This document shows positions 1 through 8,996 of a stretch of 64,000 nucleotides of DNA, in pieces (position 1 is the first letter of the stretch; every line of letters begins with the position of its first letter). Under the pieces are notes generated by a model. It ran no database searches. It saw only the letters and a program-made list of their open reading frames with translations, and was not told the origin of the DNA. Origin of the DNA: Bacillota bacterium (GTDB lineage Bacteria > Bacillota > Clostridia > Lachnospirales > Lachnospiraceae); assembly GCA_023436065.1 (NCBI GenBank), contig JAEZKU010000024.1:437213-501212 (forward strand), written 5' to 3'. A program made the position numbers and the translations under genes.

Positions 1-855
1 CTCTATAAAGCAAGAGGAAAAATAGGAAGATGTATTAAAGCCGCATTTCAACGCAATTTCAGTGACATTGTTCGTATTGTTAATCAGCATATTTCGTGCT
101 TTTTTCAATCTGAGGAGCTTAAGAAAATCTATCGGTGTCTCACCTGTCACTGCTTTAAATATCTTTGCGAAATGATTCGCAGAAAGGTTTGAAAGTCCTG
201 CGAGATCTTCTACCGTAATTTTTTCGGAAAAGTGGCTGTTCATATAGGCAACCGCGCGATCGATCTCAAATCGATCATAAAGAGGAGCGACCTGCGGTGC
301 ATCGAAAAGAACCGATCGCACTAACAGATGCACCACCGCCCTGGCCAGCTGGTTTAAGTAATCTGCGTTCCTATTCTGATATTCGCCTGCCTCCAGCATA
401 AAGCACTTTAACAATCCCAGTAATTCAGGGTGGGGTGCATACTGATCCCCAAGAAAAACCGGCTCAGACTGTGAATATTGTTCAAAGACTTGGCGAAACA
501 GCTTTTCCTCTATCTGAATCGCAATATAACTTTGAAATCCGTCCTGCTCCGGTTCCTGATGTGGAATATTGGGTGACATCGCCATCAAGCATTTTCCGTC
601 AGATATGTCATATGAAATTCTTATGCCTTCTACTATGAATGAGCTCACAGAATCAAAATAATAAATAAACGAATACGCCGGATGCGTGTGGCTTGGGGTG
701 GTTGCGTACTTACATTGCCCGCTGGACGGAATAAACAGGCTGATCTGCGGATGTAAAAAGCAATCTATTTTTTCATAGATCAGGGTTCCTGTGTCTTCAT
801 CAAGTACCCCGACAAGTTTGTTTAGAATCTCAAAATCTCCCCTGCTTAATGTCAT
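1..855 (-). CDS. AraC family transcriptional regulator (C-terminus cut by window edge)
   Basis: An open frame of 285 codons on the minus strand runs off the left edge without a stop. The N-terminal part resembles a cupin-like AraC sensor domain (His-rich stretch TPSHTHPAYSF around residue 66). The C-terminal part is an AraC-type double helix-turn-helix: a segment reading SEKITVEDLAGLSNLS and then ALKCGFNTSSYFS, which is the second recognition-helix region. The start at 855 is preceded by GGAGG seven bases upstream. It is probably a one-component regulator of sugar or stress genes; the target and ligand cannot be read from here. Only the last residues of the HTH domain are missing. Confidence 0.85.
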   Translation of the reverse strand, partial: MTLSRGDFEILNKLVGVLDEDTGTLIYEKIDCFLHPQISLFIPSSGQCKYATTPSHTHPAYSFIYYFDSVSSFIVEGIRISYDISDGKCLMAMSPNIPHQEPEQDGFQSYIAIQIEEKLFRQVFEQYSQSEPVFLGDQYAPHPELLGLLKCFMLEAGEYQNRNADYLNQLARAVVHLLVRSVLFDAPQVAPLYDRFEIDRAVAYMNSHFSEKITVEDLAGLSNLSANHFAKIFKAVTGETPIDFLKLLRLKKARNMLINNTNNVTEIALKCGFNTSSYFSSCFIE

Positions 856-941
856 ATACTTTCCTCCACCAAATCTATCTTCAGCTTCAAATCCACAAAA
901 TTATTCCTGAAAAACCTGTAATTTATCTACTAAAATACCTG

Positions 942-1880
942 CTAATCATGGTACGCTTGAATACTTCTCTCTAATATTTCCTTTGCCTTTCCTTTCATCT
1001 CCTCAGGATACAGGATCTGCCCGTAGCATAACAGAGCTCTGATATCTTCTTCAGCGACGTCCTTTCTATGCAAATCAATCATCGCAATGATTGAAGTATC
1101 CTCCTTTTTAATCCCTACCACATCATAATCCTTCAATACAGCGCCATAAGCTTCGTGAAGCCTAATCTCAACCGGGTAATACTCGCTCTCTCTTCTGTTC
1201 TGTCCGAATGCCTTCGTTGACAAGGACCAATAGCTCTTCAGATCAAATTCCTTCGGGATAGCATAAGCATCCTGAAGTAAAGTGATCCCATCCATTCTGG
1301 AACAACGGAAAGTCCTTATTTCATGTCTGGAATAACAAAAAGCCACCAGATACCAGGAGGTATATTTGAGTACCAGACCATAAGGTGCTATGACTCTGTC
1401 AGACCTTGTCCCATCGCTTTGGATATATTGAATACGAAGCTTCTGCTGCAGGAATAACGCCTTCATAATCGGCTGTAAATCAATTTCGGTAGAGTCTTTC
1501 TCCCACCAGCTTTTTTGATCGATCAAAATTTTATGCTTTCTCTCATTCCTTAATCCATCCCCGCTCAGATACTTTAAATTCAATCCACTTTCTAAGGCAT
1601 GAATCAGCTTTTCCTGCTCCGGCATAGCGTATAGATGGGTGATTAAAGTCTGAAAGGTATCATCTGCTTGGTCAAGCTTTAATTGATAGCCCTCCATAAA
1701 AGCAATCCCTCCGCTTTGACCTGTAGTTGTTAGGATGGGGTAGCCGGATTCACATAATACATCAATATCCCGATAGATTGTTCTACAGGATACCTCGAGC
1801 GCTTCTGCCATATCATGTGCTTTTACTTTACCCTCCTGGTCTATTTTCATTAAAATACTGATTAAACGATGTATTCTCAT
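942..1880 (-). CDS. WYL-domain (YafY-like) HTH transcriptional regulator
   Basis: A 312-residue regulator. An N-terminal HTH_11 domain (about residues 1-60, including EVSCRTIYRDIDVL) is followed by a WYL ligand-binding domain with the diagnostic TSWYLVAFC segment near residue 175. Start choice: an ATG at 1913 is in frame, but the ATG at 1880 has AAGGAG at correct spacing, and the stretch between the two carries a perfect inverted repeat that looks like an operator, so 1880 is preferred. It is divergent from the Gfo/Idh/MocA oxidoreductase at 1960, which it may control together with itself. Family members are usually single-component regulators; the effector is unknown. Confidence 0.85.
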   Translation of the reverse strand: MRIHRLISILMKIDQEGKVKAHDMAEALEVSCRTIYRDIDVLCESGYPILTTTGQSGGIAFMEGYQLKLDQADDTFQTLITHLYAMPEQEKLIHALESGLNLKYLSGDGLRNERKHKILIDQKSWWEKDSTEIDLQPIMKALFLQQKLRIQYIQSDGTRSDRVIAPYGLVLKYTSWYLVAFCYSRHEIRTFRCSRMDGITLLQDAYAIPKEFDLKSYWSLSTKAFGQNRRESEYYPVEIRLHEAYGAVLKDYDVVGIKKEDTSIIAMIDLHRKDVAEEDIRALLCYGQILYPEEMKGKAKEILERSIQAYHD

Positions 1881-1895
1881 ATTTTTTCTCCTTTT

Positions 1896-1913
1896 ATGAC
1901 ATGCTGATGTCAT
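1896..1913. promoter_or_regulatory. Candidate operator, perfect inverted repeat ATGACAT-N4-ATGTCAT
   Basis: Seven-base arms are perfectly complementary around a 4-base centre, in the short gap between the divergent WYL regulator and the oxidoreductase gene. Placement and symmetry fit an autoregulatory dimer-binding site. The regulator identity is inferred from adjacency only. Confidence 0.5.
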
Positions 1914-1959
1914 AAATGATTCATTACAATGAATATATCAAAAATAAGGAGGAATTACA

Positions 1960-2886
1960 ATGCATATTGGAATATTAGGAACGGGCTTCGGTAAATATCA
2001 CGGTGAGCAATATAAAAAAATTGATCCTTCCATTCAACTGACTTTTTGGGGCAGGGATGAGGCGAAATTAAAGGGGATAAGCACTGAGCTTAACTGTGAA
2101 TATACAACAGATATCGATAAATTTATAAACAATCGTAGCTTTGACTTTATTGATATCTGTCTGCCCACACAATTACATGCAGAATATGCCATAAAGGCGA
2201 TGAAGAATAATCACTCCGTATTGATTGAAACTCCTGCAGTAGCCTCACTGGAGGAAGGCTTCAGGATCATAGAAGCTGCGAAGGAAACAGAAAAGAAAGT
2301 GTTGGTAGACATGTTCCTAAGGTATGATCCCTACTACCGTATGCTTCATGACTTTACGCAAAGCAAGAAATACGGAGCCCTGAAGCACCTTACAATCTAT
2401 CGGAAAACACCTCCGATCTGGGGTAAGCTCGGAAGTGATATCATCGCGACAGCTTTAATGATTCATGATCTGGACTTTGTTACCTGGCTCGCAAAGGATC
2501 TTAAGCTGGTCTCCTCCGAGATCACAACAAATTCTGATAATTCAGGAGCTGTGATTGATTGTCTTATAGCTAATCCCTCTCTCAAGGTTCATGTACATGG
2601 TAACTCTATGCTGTCTTTTGATGCTCCTTTTTCTGTTGGATATGAGGCTACCTTTGAACATGCAACAATCAGCTATTATGAAGATTCATCTGAAGCTACT
2701 GTCGAAACCGAGTGTATGATATATTCTGAGGGGAAGAGAGAAAAAGTCGTCTTTGAACCTGAAGCACATTGCAAGGCACTCCTGCGAGCAGCCATCGAGG
2801 ATATAAAGAATGGAACAGACAGCGGCTTGACGATAGATAATGCCTTGCCTTCGCTAGCCATTGCTTTTCAATTGACTGGTGTTTGA
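1960..2886 (+). CDS. Gfo/Idh/MocA family NAD(P)-dependent oxidoreductase
   Basis: 308 residues. An N-terminal Rossmann fold starts GILGTGFGKYHG and a C-terminal alpha/beta dehydrogenase domain contains MIHDLDFVTW, the HDxD-like stretch typical of the family. RBS AAGGAGG lies eight bases before the ATG. In place of the conserved EKP motif the protein has E90-T91-P92, so the lysine that normally contacts cofactor and substrate is missing. This may mean altered activity. It is divergently transcribed from a WYL regulator with a candidate operator between them. The substrate (sugar, inositol or similar) cannot be inferred. Confidence 0.8.
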   Translation: MHIGILGTGFGKYHGEQYKKIDPSIQLTFWGRDEAKLKGISTELNCEYTTDIDKFINNRSFDFIDICLPTQLHAEYAIKAMKNNHSVLIETPAVASLEEGFRIIEAAKETEKKVLVDMFLRYDPYYRMLHDFTQSKKYGALKHLTIYRKTPPIWGKLGSDIIATALMIHDLDFVTWLAKDLKLVSSEITTNSDNSGAVIDCLIANPSLKVHVHGNSMLSFDAPFSVGYEATFEHATISYYEDSSEATVETECMIYSEGKREKVVFEPEAHCKALLRAAIEDIKNGTDSGLTIDNALPSLAIAFQLTGV

Positions 2887-3034
2887 ATAATAGTCAATTA
2901 AATTTCAGTAGAAGTTGCTCCCTGATTCTGTCAGGCAATCTGATCAGAAGTTTAAATATGATAGGTAGTGAAACTGTATATCGATATGTATTGTTTGATT
3001 TCATTGATCATGATCAATACTCCGTATCCTTGCC

Positions 3035-3868
3035 CTATTTGATCGGGATGCATAAATCCATCCTTACAGTTTCATTCTCTCTATCCATATGCTGATAAAT
3101 GTTCAAACCATAGCGTTGATCCATCTCATAACCGCTTTCCGGTAGCCAGACACTGAAAATCCCCTGTATTGTACAAAAAATATCCTTTATCTTCCCTTCG
3201 TAACGATAGGTTGCGTATTTACCTCCCTTAATCGTCGTTACATTATCCAGACTGTAAGGTTCCTCCGTATTCATACAAAGATCACAGATGCATCTGTTAC
3301 GTTCTGTAATCGACGGGTCATCATAGAACCGCTCCAGTAACAATGTATCGGTTTTCAAATAATCCTTGTATTGATCCAGGAAGTCAAACCATTTCTCTTT
3401 CAGCTCGTAATAATTACCGATCATTCTCTCAAAGATAACGACATAGTCGGGAATGTAACGTATCTCAATATGATTATTGTAGTTCTCGAATGTGTCAAAA
3501 CCGGTAAGTCCATCCGGATAAAACGGATTAGGCATGCCTGTTACATAAGTAGAATTACGAAATTCAACCGGTGAAACATTATGATGCTTTCTGAAGGCTG
3601 AACTGTAGTTTGAAGAGCTATATCCGTAATCCAGACCGATATCTGTGATGGGTTTGTTTTTCTCCAGCTTGATATCGATGGCACTCTGATCCATCTTCAG
3701 ACGTTTTACAAATTCATAGACACCTTCACCGGTGGCTTCCTTGAAGGATCTGTCAAAGTAATATTTTGAAAAGTGAAAATGCCCTGCCACATCTTCTAAT
3801 GTAAGCTTCTCATCAATATGCTGTATGATATAATCAATGCTTTGATTAATAACTTCTCTTTTGATCAT
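3035..3868 (-). CDS. AraC family regulator with GyrI-like effector-binding domain
   Basis: 277 residues. The N-terminal ~100 residues form an AraC/XylS DNA-binding domain (two HTHs, including LTLEDVAGHFHFSKYYFDRSF and DIGLDYGYSSSNYSSAF). The remainder is a GyrI-like (SOUL/BacT-type) ligand-binding domain ending in LCIPIK. This order is known from Rob/YdeE-type regulators that sense hydrophobic compounds. A second protein of the same architecture lies at 31345-32205. The gene ends about 150 bases from the oxidoreductase with no other gene between. Confidence 0.85.
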   Translation of the reverse strand: MIKREVINQSIDYIIQHIDEKLTLEDVAGHFHFSKYYFDRSFKEATGEGVYEFVKRLKMDQSAIDIKLEKNKPITDIGLDYGYSSSNYSSAFRKHHNVSPVEFRNSTYVTGMPNPFYPDGLTGFDTFENYNNHIEIRYIPDYVVIFERMIGNYYELKEKWFDFLDQYKDYLKTDTLLLERFYDDPSITERNRCICDLCMNTEEPYSLDNVTTIKGGKYATYRYEGKIKDIFCTIQGIFSVWLPESGYEMDQRYGLNIYQHMDRENETVRMDLCIPIK

Positions 3869-3908
3869 ATAGTTACCTCATTACCTAAGTCATCCCCTCT
3901 ATGATACA

Positions 3909-4448
3909 CTATCTTTTCCATTCTTCTTCCAGCATCGCATAAACATAATCATCACACCATTGCCCCTCCATAAGAAAACTCTTAATAAAATGTGCTTCTT
4001 TTCGGAAGCCAAGCCTTTCTAAAAGTTTAATTGATTGAGTATTTCCGGGATCAACTGATGCCGTAATTCTATGCTTGTTCCAATCAAGGAATACGTTGTT
4101 TATCATCGCATTCACAGCCTCAAAAGCATATCCATTGCCATGATGCTCAGGAGATAAGGTATATCCTATTTCTATTTGATCCTCATCAATAAAATGAATT
4201 CCGATATCACCAATCATTCGCCCATTCTTAAAGCAAATAGCCAATTGCAACCACTCATTTACCGTATTCGGACAAACAACGGCATTCTTACGAATAAATT
4301 CTTCTATTTCGCCGATACGCTTTGGTTTCCATGTCTGATATTGATATACCTGCGGCATAGAACGGTAATGAAAGAAGTCTTCCTTGTCTTTCAGCTCAAT
4401 CGCTCTGATCAATAATCGATCCGTTTGAATAGAAATAGAATTACGCAT
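3909..4448 (-). CDS. GNAT family N-acetyltransferase (RimJ/RimL-like)
   Basis: 179 residues with the acetyl-CoA binding pattern of GNAT proteins: IEIGYTLSPEHHGNGYAFEAV (motif A, with the HGNGYA loop near residue 120) and later NTQSIKLLERLGFRKEAHF. The N-terminal IQTDRLLIRAIELKD is characteristic of the RimJ/RimL-type Acetyltransf_3 subgroup, which acetylates ribosomal protein N-termini or small molecules. The substrate is unknown. It stands alone, 40 bases from the AraC-GyrI gene and in the same orientation. Confidence 0.85.
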   Translation of the reverse strand: MRNSISIQTDRLLIRAIELKDKEDFFHYRSMPQVYQYQTWKPKRIGEIEEFIRKNAVVCPNTVNEWLQLAICFKNGRMIGDIGIHFIDEDQIEIGYTLSPEHHGNGYAFEAVNAMINNVFLDWNKHRITASVDPGNTQSIKLLERLGFRKEAHFIKSFLMEGQWCDDYVYAMLEEEWKR

Positions 4449-4592
4449 AAATTATTCTCCTCTTTTTTCAATAAACTATAAAGATACCGATAGTATGAAT
4501 ACCATTGTTATTACAATTGTATAACTTTGGAATATTATTTTCAACAAGAAACGCATATTTACATACCAAAGGGTTATTCAAGAAAGCGTAAA

Positions 4593-4640
4593 TAGAAGCA
4601 TCCACATAAAGTGAAAAATCACTTTATGTGGATGCTTCTA
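4593..4640. terminator. Long perfect hairpin, probable terminator of the purine operon
   Basis: Arms at 4593-4614 and 4619-4640 form a 22-bp perfect stem with an AAAA loop. It sits 35 bases past the stop of the AICAR transformylase. The T-run after the stem on the minus strand is weak, so it may be a processing or stability hairpin rather than a classic intrinsic terminator. Confidence 0.55.
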
Positions 4641-4674
4641 TCTATTAGAAAAAACATGTTATCATAAATAATTC

Positions 4675-5853
4675 TTAGTGATGGAACAGACGCATTCCTG
4701 TCATACACATTACAATTCCATGCTTGTTACAGCACTCGATTACCAGATCGTCACGAATCGATCCACCCGGCTGCGCAATATATTTTACACCACTCTTTAC
4801 TGCACGCTCGATGTTATCAGAAAACGGGAAGAATGCATCCGAGCCAACGGTTACGTCAGTATTGCTTGCAAGCCATGCCGTCTTTTCTTCCTTTGTGAAT
4901 ACCGGAGGCTTTACCTTGAAGATTTTTTCCCAGGCCCCATCAGCAAGCACGTCCATATAGTCCTCACCAATGTACAGGTCAATCGCATTATCACGATCCG
5001 CACGACGAAGTGTGTCAACAAATTCAAGATTAAGAACCTGTGGAGCCTGACGAAGATACCAATTATCTGCCTTACTTCCAGCCAGTCTGGTACAATGGAT
5101 ACGGGACTGCTGTCCGGCACCTATACCAATTGCCTGACCATTTTTCACATAACATACAGAGTTAGATTGTGTGTACTTCAATGTAATCATAGCGAGCTTC
5201 ATATCAATCACTGCCTGCTTCGGAAGCTCTTTATTCTCAGTAACGATATTTGTGAACAGCTCATTGTTAATCTCGAAATCATTGCGCCCCTGTTCAAAGG
5301 AGATACCGTAAATTTGCTTTGTTTCCAGTGCCTGAGGAACATAATTCTCGTCAATCTGAATGATATTGTAGGTTCCTTTTTTCTTTTCCTTCAGGATAGC
5401 CAATGCCTCTGCTTCATAACCGGGTGCGATGATGCCATCAGAAAATTCACGACTGATGATACGCGCAGTATCAACATCACAAACATCAGACAGAGCTATA
5501 AAATCTCCATAGGACGACATACGGTCTGCACCTCTTGCACGCGCATAGGCACATGCAAGCGGAGAAAGCTCACCCAAATCCTCAACTGAATATATCTTTG
5601 CCAGAGTGTCGGTTAAAGGATGTCCAACTGCAGCACCTGCAGGTGATACATGCTTAAAGGATGTAGCTGCAGGAAGTCCGGTAGCTTTTTTTAATTCCTT
5701 CACTAACTGCCATCCATTGAAGGCATCCAGGAAATTGATATAACCGGGTTTGCCATTCAGCACCTCCAGGGGGAGGTCACTTCCATCCTGCATATAGATC
5801 CGGGAAGGCTTCTGATTTGGGTTGCATCCGTATTTTAACTGAATCTCTTTCAT
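4675..5853 (-). CDS. purH: Stand-alone AICAR transformylase (phosphoribosylaminoimidazolecarboxamide formyltransferase)
   Basis: A 392-residue cytoplasmic enzyme that uses 10-formyl-THF to formylate AICAR to FAICAR, the penultimate step of IMP synthesis. The catalytic Lys-His pair is seen in SFKHVSPAGAAVG (about residues 67-68). The ending VKYIAQPGGSIRDD followed by GMRLFHH is the standard PurH C-terminus. The N-terminal MGS-like IMP cyclohydrolase domain of ordinary PurH is absent; that activity is supplied by the next gene upstream. Start 5853 is chosen because GAGAGG is 9 bases upstream, whereas the ATG at 5862 abuts it. The gap to the cyclohydrolase gene is 15 bases, so the two are co-transcribed under the ZTP riboswitch. 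Confidence 0.92.
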   Translation of the reverse strand: MKEIQLKYGCNPNQKPSRIYMQDGSDLPLEVLNGKPGYINFLDAFNGWQLVKELKKATGLPAATSFKHVSPAGAAVGHPLTDTLAKIYSVEDLGELSPLACAYARARGADRMSSYGDFIALSDVCDVDTARIISREFSDGIIAPGYEAEALAILKEKKKGTYNIIQIDENYVPQALETKQIYGISFEQGRNDFEINNELFTNIVTENKELPKQAVIDMKLAMITLKYTQSNSVCYVKNGQAIGIGAGQQSRIHCTRLAGSKADNWYLRQAPQVLNLEFVDTLRRADRDNAIDLYIGEDYMDVLADGAWEKIFKVKPPVFTKEEKTAWLASNTDVTVGSDAFFPFSDNIERAVKSGVKYIAQPGGSIRDDLVIECCNKHGIVMCMTGMRLFHH

Positions 5854-5868
5854 TGATTTCATCCTCTC

Positions 5869-6582
5869 TTATTGATTTTTATTCACAATTCTTGTATTTA
5901 CTTCACCTGTTGCTATATCAATATAACGTACGAATAAGGACACCTTGTTCTCCTCATTTAGACTGTTCCAAAGTGTATCGGTAAAGGCATCAATATTGTC
6001 CGGTATAGAAACCAGCTTCGGTTCTCCTTCAAAGCTGGGTAACGGATTACCATCGTGCATGTAAGTATGGATAAAATGACCTTCTCCGGCTACCGGGTTC
6101 TCGTATGCAAAGGTATACCGATTGCAGGCTGACGGGTCACCGTTATTGCTCTTCAAGATGGACAATGCATAGTTATAAGTTCCTGCTTCAACATGTAATA
6201 TACCGGAAATTCTAGGTGTATAGTTTGGTGCATCCGGCTCGAACTCGCGACTGCGTAAGGTCTGTTCAAATGTAAGCTGTTTGTCCATTCCTACGTAAAT
6301 CGTATCAGTCTGGTCGCCATTGGTTACAATCGTCTTATTGCCTAACACACGAACCGGTGCATAAATGATAAGGCTTGGATCCTCCAGCTTGGAAGGGTCA
6401 AATGCCTGGGTACGAATACCCAATCCATCTTCCACGAAGATGCGGTTACGGCTGTTTGAACTTCTTCCCATAATAAAATATGCGGTTACTGCAGATGTTC
6501 CATCCTCGGATTTACCAATCACGATTCCCCTTCCCGGATAGGCATTCCTTTGTAATTCCTGTTCTAGTGAAAGCTTGTTCAT
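5869..6582 (-). CDS. purO: IMP cyclohydrolase, PurO-type
   Basis: About 237 residues matching the IMP_cyclohyd family (archaeal PurO fold): NAYPGRGIVIGKSEDG near the N-terminus, AYFIMGRSSNSRNRIFVEDG, YAPVRVLG and a central NYTPRISGI. It would close FAICAR to IMP, complementing the neighbouring transformylase-only protein, so two proteins replace bifunctional PurH. Several ATGs are possible (6597, 6585, 6582). GGAGG at 6591-6595 favours 6585 or 6582. The gene is the first of the operon, directly downstream of the ZTP riboswitch terminator. Confidence 0.88.
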   Translation of the reverse strand: MNKLSLEQELQRNAYPGRGIVIGKSEDGTSAVTAYFIMGRSSNSRNRIFVEDGLGIRTQAFDPSKLEDPSLIIYAPVRVLGNKTIVTNGDQTDTIYVGMDKQLTFEQTLRSREFEPDAPNYTPRISGILHVEAGTYNYALSILKSNNGDPSACNRYTFAYENPVAGEGHFIHTYMHDGNPLPSFEGEPKLVSIPDNIDAFTDTLWNSLNEENKVSLFVRYIDIATGEVNTRIVNKNQ

Positions 6583-6614
6583 CATTTCATCCTCCATCTT
6601 GATTCATTGTACAT

Positions 6615-6750
6615 AAAAAAGTCCGGGCAAGAAAACACCACATAAATGTACTGTTATTCCTGCCCAGACGGTCGGCCACCAATATTCGTTACACTTCCTG
6701 TGGGTACTCCCACACAGTTTCCTGCTTCCGTCAGTCATGTAACGTTCTGA
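6615..6750 (-). ncRNA. ZTP riboswitch (pfl motif) with intrinsic terminator
   Basis: On the minus strand, P1 is formed by CGTTACA and TGTAACG, enclosing a hairpin with GTGGG/CCCAC arms. It is followed by the conserved 3' element GCCGACCGTCTGGGCAGG (consensus CCGCCUGGGC). That same GTCTGGGCA pairs with TTGCCCGGAC followed by six T residues (6615-6669). The terminator therefore competes with the ligand-stabilised pseudoknot, as known for this class. ZTP/ZMP accumulates when 10-formyl-THF is short, and the two genes controlled here consume ZMP (AICAR), so the biology fits. Confidence 0.92.
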
Positions 6751-6754
6751 AGAT

Positions 6755-6783
6755 ATCATATACAATTTTTTTCAAAAGTGCAA
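6755..6783 (-). promoter_or_regulatory. Sigma-A type promoter of the purine operon
   Basis: Minus strand TTGCAC (6778-6783), 17-base spacer, TATGAT (6755-6760). Transcription would start around 6748, immediately before the ZTP aptamer. Confidence 0.7.
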
Positions 6784-6950
6784 GAGTATTATTTCTCATT
6801 CATAAATTACCATAATTTATCAAATCAAATATTTTCCAGTATCTTATACCTCTTTTGCCATACCTTAGGTAATGCCTCTTGCATTTTTTCTACTGCATTC
6901 TATAATGAAGTTGTCGACATGCTTAAACTCTTTCCTATAGGAGGAATATC

Positions 6951-7652
6951 TTGATCAGGATAGCTATATGCGATGATGATGCAGCCGCATTGCACCAAAC
7001 AATAAAATACATAGAGGAATATGAGAAAGCCAGGTTTCATATTGATGAGTTCCACAGCGGAAAAGAGTTACTACTGAGCGAGGAGCTTTATGATATTATT
7101 CTGCTCGATATTGATATGCCTGAGTTGAATGGTCTTGAAACAGCTAAGCTTCTGCGACAGAGGGACAAGAATGTAAAGCTGATCTATATCACGAATTACA
7201 GTGACTATACGGTCTTTGCCTTTGCAGTTCATGCCTTCGCGTATCTGTTAAAGCCATTAGATCGGCAGGAATTATATCATCAGCTGGATGACGCTCTGGA
7301 CTACATGACTCCTGCTACTGTCCCACTTCTGGAATTTCACGCGGAGGATGGACTCCTTCGAATACCATCTGAAGAAATATTATACCTGGAATATTTAGAT
7401 CGCAGGGTAATTCTTCATACAACTCAAGGAGTTCATTCTATGAAATGCAAGATTACTGAGCTGGCGAAGACCTTGGAGCCTTACAACTTTTTTATGCCGC
7501 ACAAAAGCTTTATCGTAAATCTGTATGCAGTAAAGAATATTCGGGGTTATGATATTCTGCTTACGAACCAATCCTCCATTCCTCTTTCTCAGAAGAAGTC
7601 CATTGAATTTCGAAAAGCCTTAAACTACTATCTGTCAGAGAGGAGGAATTAG
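6951..7652 (+). CDS. LytTR family response regulator (AgrA/ComE-like)
   Basis: 233 residues. The receiver domain has the acidic pocket CDDD at residues 7-10, phosphoacceptor D53 in LLDIDMPELNG and the switch lysine in LLKPLD. It is followed by a LytTR DNA-binding domain (about 130-230; EILYLEYLDRRVILHT, then MPHKSFIVNL). Start is TTG with AGGAGG six bases upstream. The sensor kinase starts one base after its stop, so they are translationally linked. Such pairs respond to peptides in agr/com systems, but no peptide precursor or AgrB-like protease is visible nearby. Confidence 0.9.
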   Translation: MIRIAICDDDAAALHQTIKYIEEYEKARFHIDEFHSGKELLLSEELYDIILLDIDMPELNGLETAKLLRQRDKNVKLIYITNYSDYTVFAFAVHAFAYLLKPLDRQELYHQLDDALDYMTPATVPLLEFHAEDGLLRIPSEEILYLEYLDRRVILHTTQGVHSMKCKITELAKTLEPYNFFMPHKSFIVNLYAVKNIRGYDILLTNQSSIPLSQKKSIEFRKALNYYLSERRN

Positions 7653-7653
7653 C

Positions 7654-8943
7654 TTGAACGATTATATCATAGCTCTGTTTTTACCGATCATAGGCAGCTT
7701 CTTTATCCTCTACTTTGTATTCTATTGTATGGAGCAGATCGGTACTGAGGTTACTATACAGAAATATAAAAAGCAGATGATCATATGGACTTATATATGC
7801 ATTACTGTCGGTCTGTCTCTTTTTCAAAGCGGTCTTATCAATTTGCTGCTCTTACTGGTTATTCCAATCCTGGGATTCCTGTTATATAATCGTCAGCGCA
7901 TTTATATACTCTATTACCTGGGCCTCATGATTGCTTTATACCTGACAGACCTTCTTGCTATAGTAGGAATCCGACTGCTTTTTCAGGAACAGATCATCTA
8001 TTTTACAAATCAAAAGTACTACACAGTTGTACTAATACTGGGGACCCGGTTTATTGAGTATTCTGTTCTCCGTTTGTATACATCGCTTATTCGGAGAAAG
8101 CCGCATGAAAGAATTACCCGAAGACAACTACTTCTCTCACTGACACTTCCCGTCTTCAGTATATTCAATATGCTGAGCATGTTGTTATTCCTCGATGTGT
8201 TTCCTTCGCCGGAGCATCAGCTGCTCTTCTCACTTAATATTGTACTGCTGATTTTATTAAATTTATATCTTACTAACATTATTGATACCATGAGCAGGAA
8301 TAATCACCTGGAAAATGAGTTGAACCTCTATCAGCAACAGCAGGTAATCCAGACCCGGTACTACGAAAATCTGGAGCATAAATATGAAAGTACCCGTTCT
8401 TTGGTGCACGATATACGCAATCATATTCAGGCATTAGAGCATCTTTATAAAACAGAAGCTGCACCGATCAGCCGGGAATATGTCAAAGACATCCACGGGA
8501 TGCTGAATCAATTAGGTCAGCGTTATTTTACCAGCAACAAAATGCTCAATATTATTCTAAATGACAAGGTTCAGCAGATGAATGAGCTTGGCATTCAGGA
8601 GGATATCAAGATTGCTGAGGTAAACTTAGATTTTCTTCGTAACATTGATATCACAACCCTTTTTTCCAATCTCCTAGACAATGCCATTGAAGCCTCTGCT
8701 GCTTCCACACAAAAAACTATATCCCTACGTATTACTGCGACGCATGATTTACTTTCCATTACCCTGCGTAATTCATCAAACCAACCACCCCTTAGGGAAG
8801 GGCCTTCCTTCCGCTCTTCTAAGAAAAATCATGAAGGTCTGGGGCTGAAAAATATAGAACGGGTGGTAGATCAGTACAAGGGTGATATTCAATATGAATG
8901 GAAGGATTCCTATTTCACAACCCGTATCATGCTTACCGGTTGA
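7654..8943 (+). CDS. Membrane sensor histidine kinase, GHKL type (AgrC-like)
   Basis: 429 residues. About six membrane segments occupy residues 1-210, then a coiled helix, the phosphoacceptor H252 in LVHDIRNHIQ, an N-box LLDNAIEAS and a G-box EGLGLKNIERVV. This is the HPK10/GHKL layout of quorum-sensing kinases of the AgrC family. TTG start with GGAGG upstream, one base after the response regulator stop. The final stretch, FTTRIMLTG, is intact. The signal is unknown. Confidence 0.9.
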   Translation: MNDYIIALFLPIIGSFFILYFVFYCMEQIGTEVTIQKYKKQMIIWTYICITVGLSLFQSGLINLLLLLVIPILGFLLYNRQRIYILYYLGLMIALYLTDLLAIVGIRLLFQEQIIYFTNQKYYTVVLILGTRFIEYSVLRLYTSLIRRKPHERITRRQLLLSLTLPVFSIFNMLSMLLFLDVFPSPEHQLLFSLNIVLLILLNLYLTNIIDTMSRNNHLENELNLYQQQQVIQTRYYENLEHKYESTRSLVHDIRNHIQALEHLYKTEAAPISREYVKDIHGMLNQLGQRYFTSNKMLNIILNDKVQQMNELGIQEDIKIAEVNLDFLRNIDITTLFSNLLDNAIEASAASTQKTISLRITATHDLLSITLRNSSNQPPLREGPSFRSSKKNHEGLGLKNIERVVDQYKGDIQYEWKDSYFTTRIMLTG

Positions 8944-8996
8944 GGTACAGTCCTACTTTACCTGATTATTTATCTTCTTGAAAAATGGAGGGCCAT

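Noticed and set aside
4678..5589. 303-codon open frame on the plus strand opposite the AICAR transformylase
   Set aside because: It lies wholly antisense to a well-supported gene, has atypical residue composition (many Cys and Ile runs) and no RBS.
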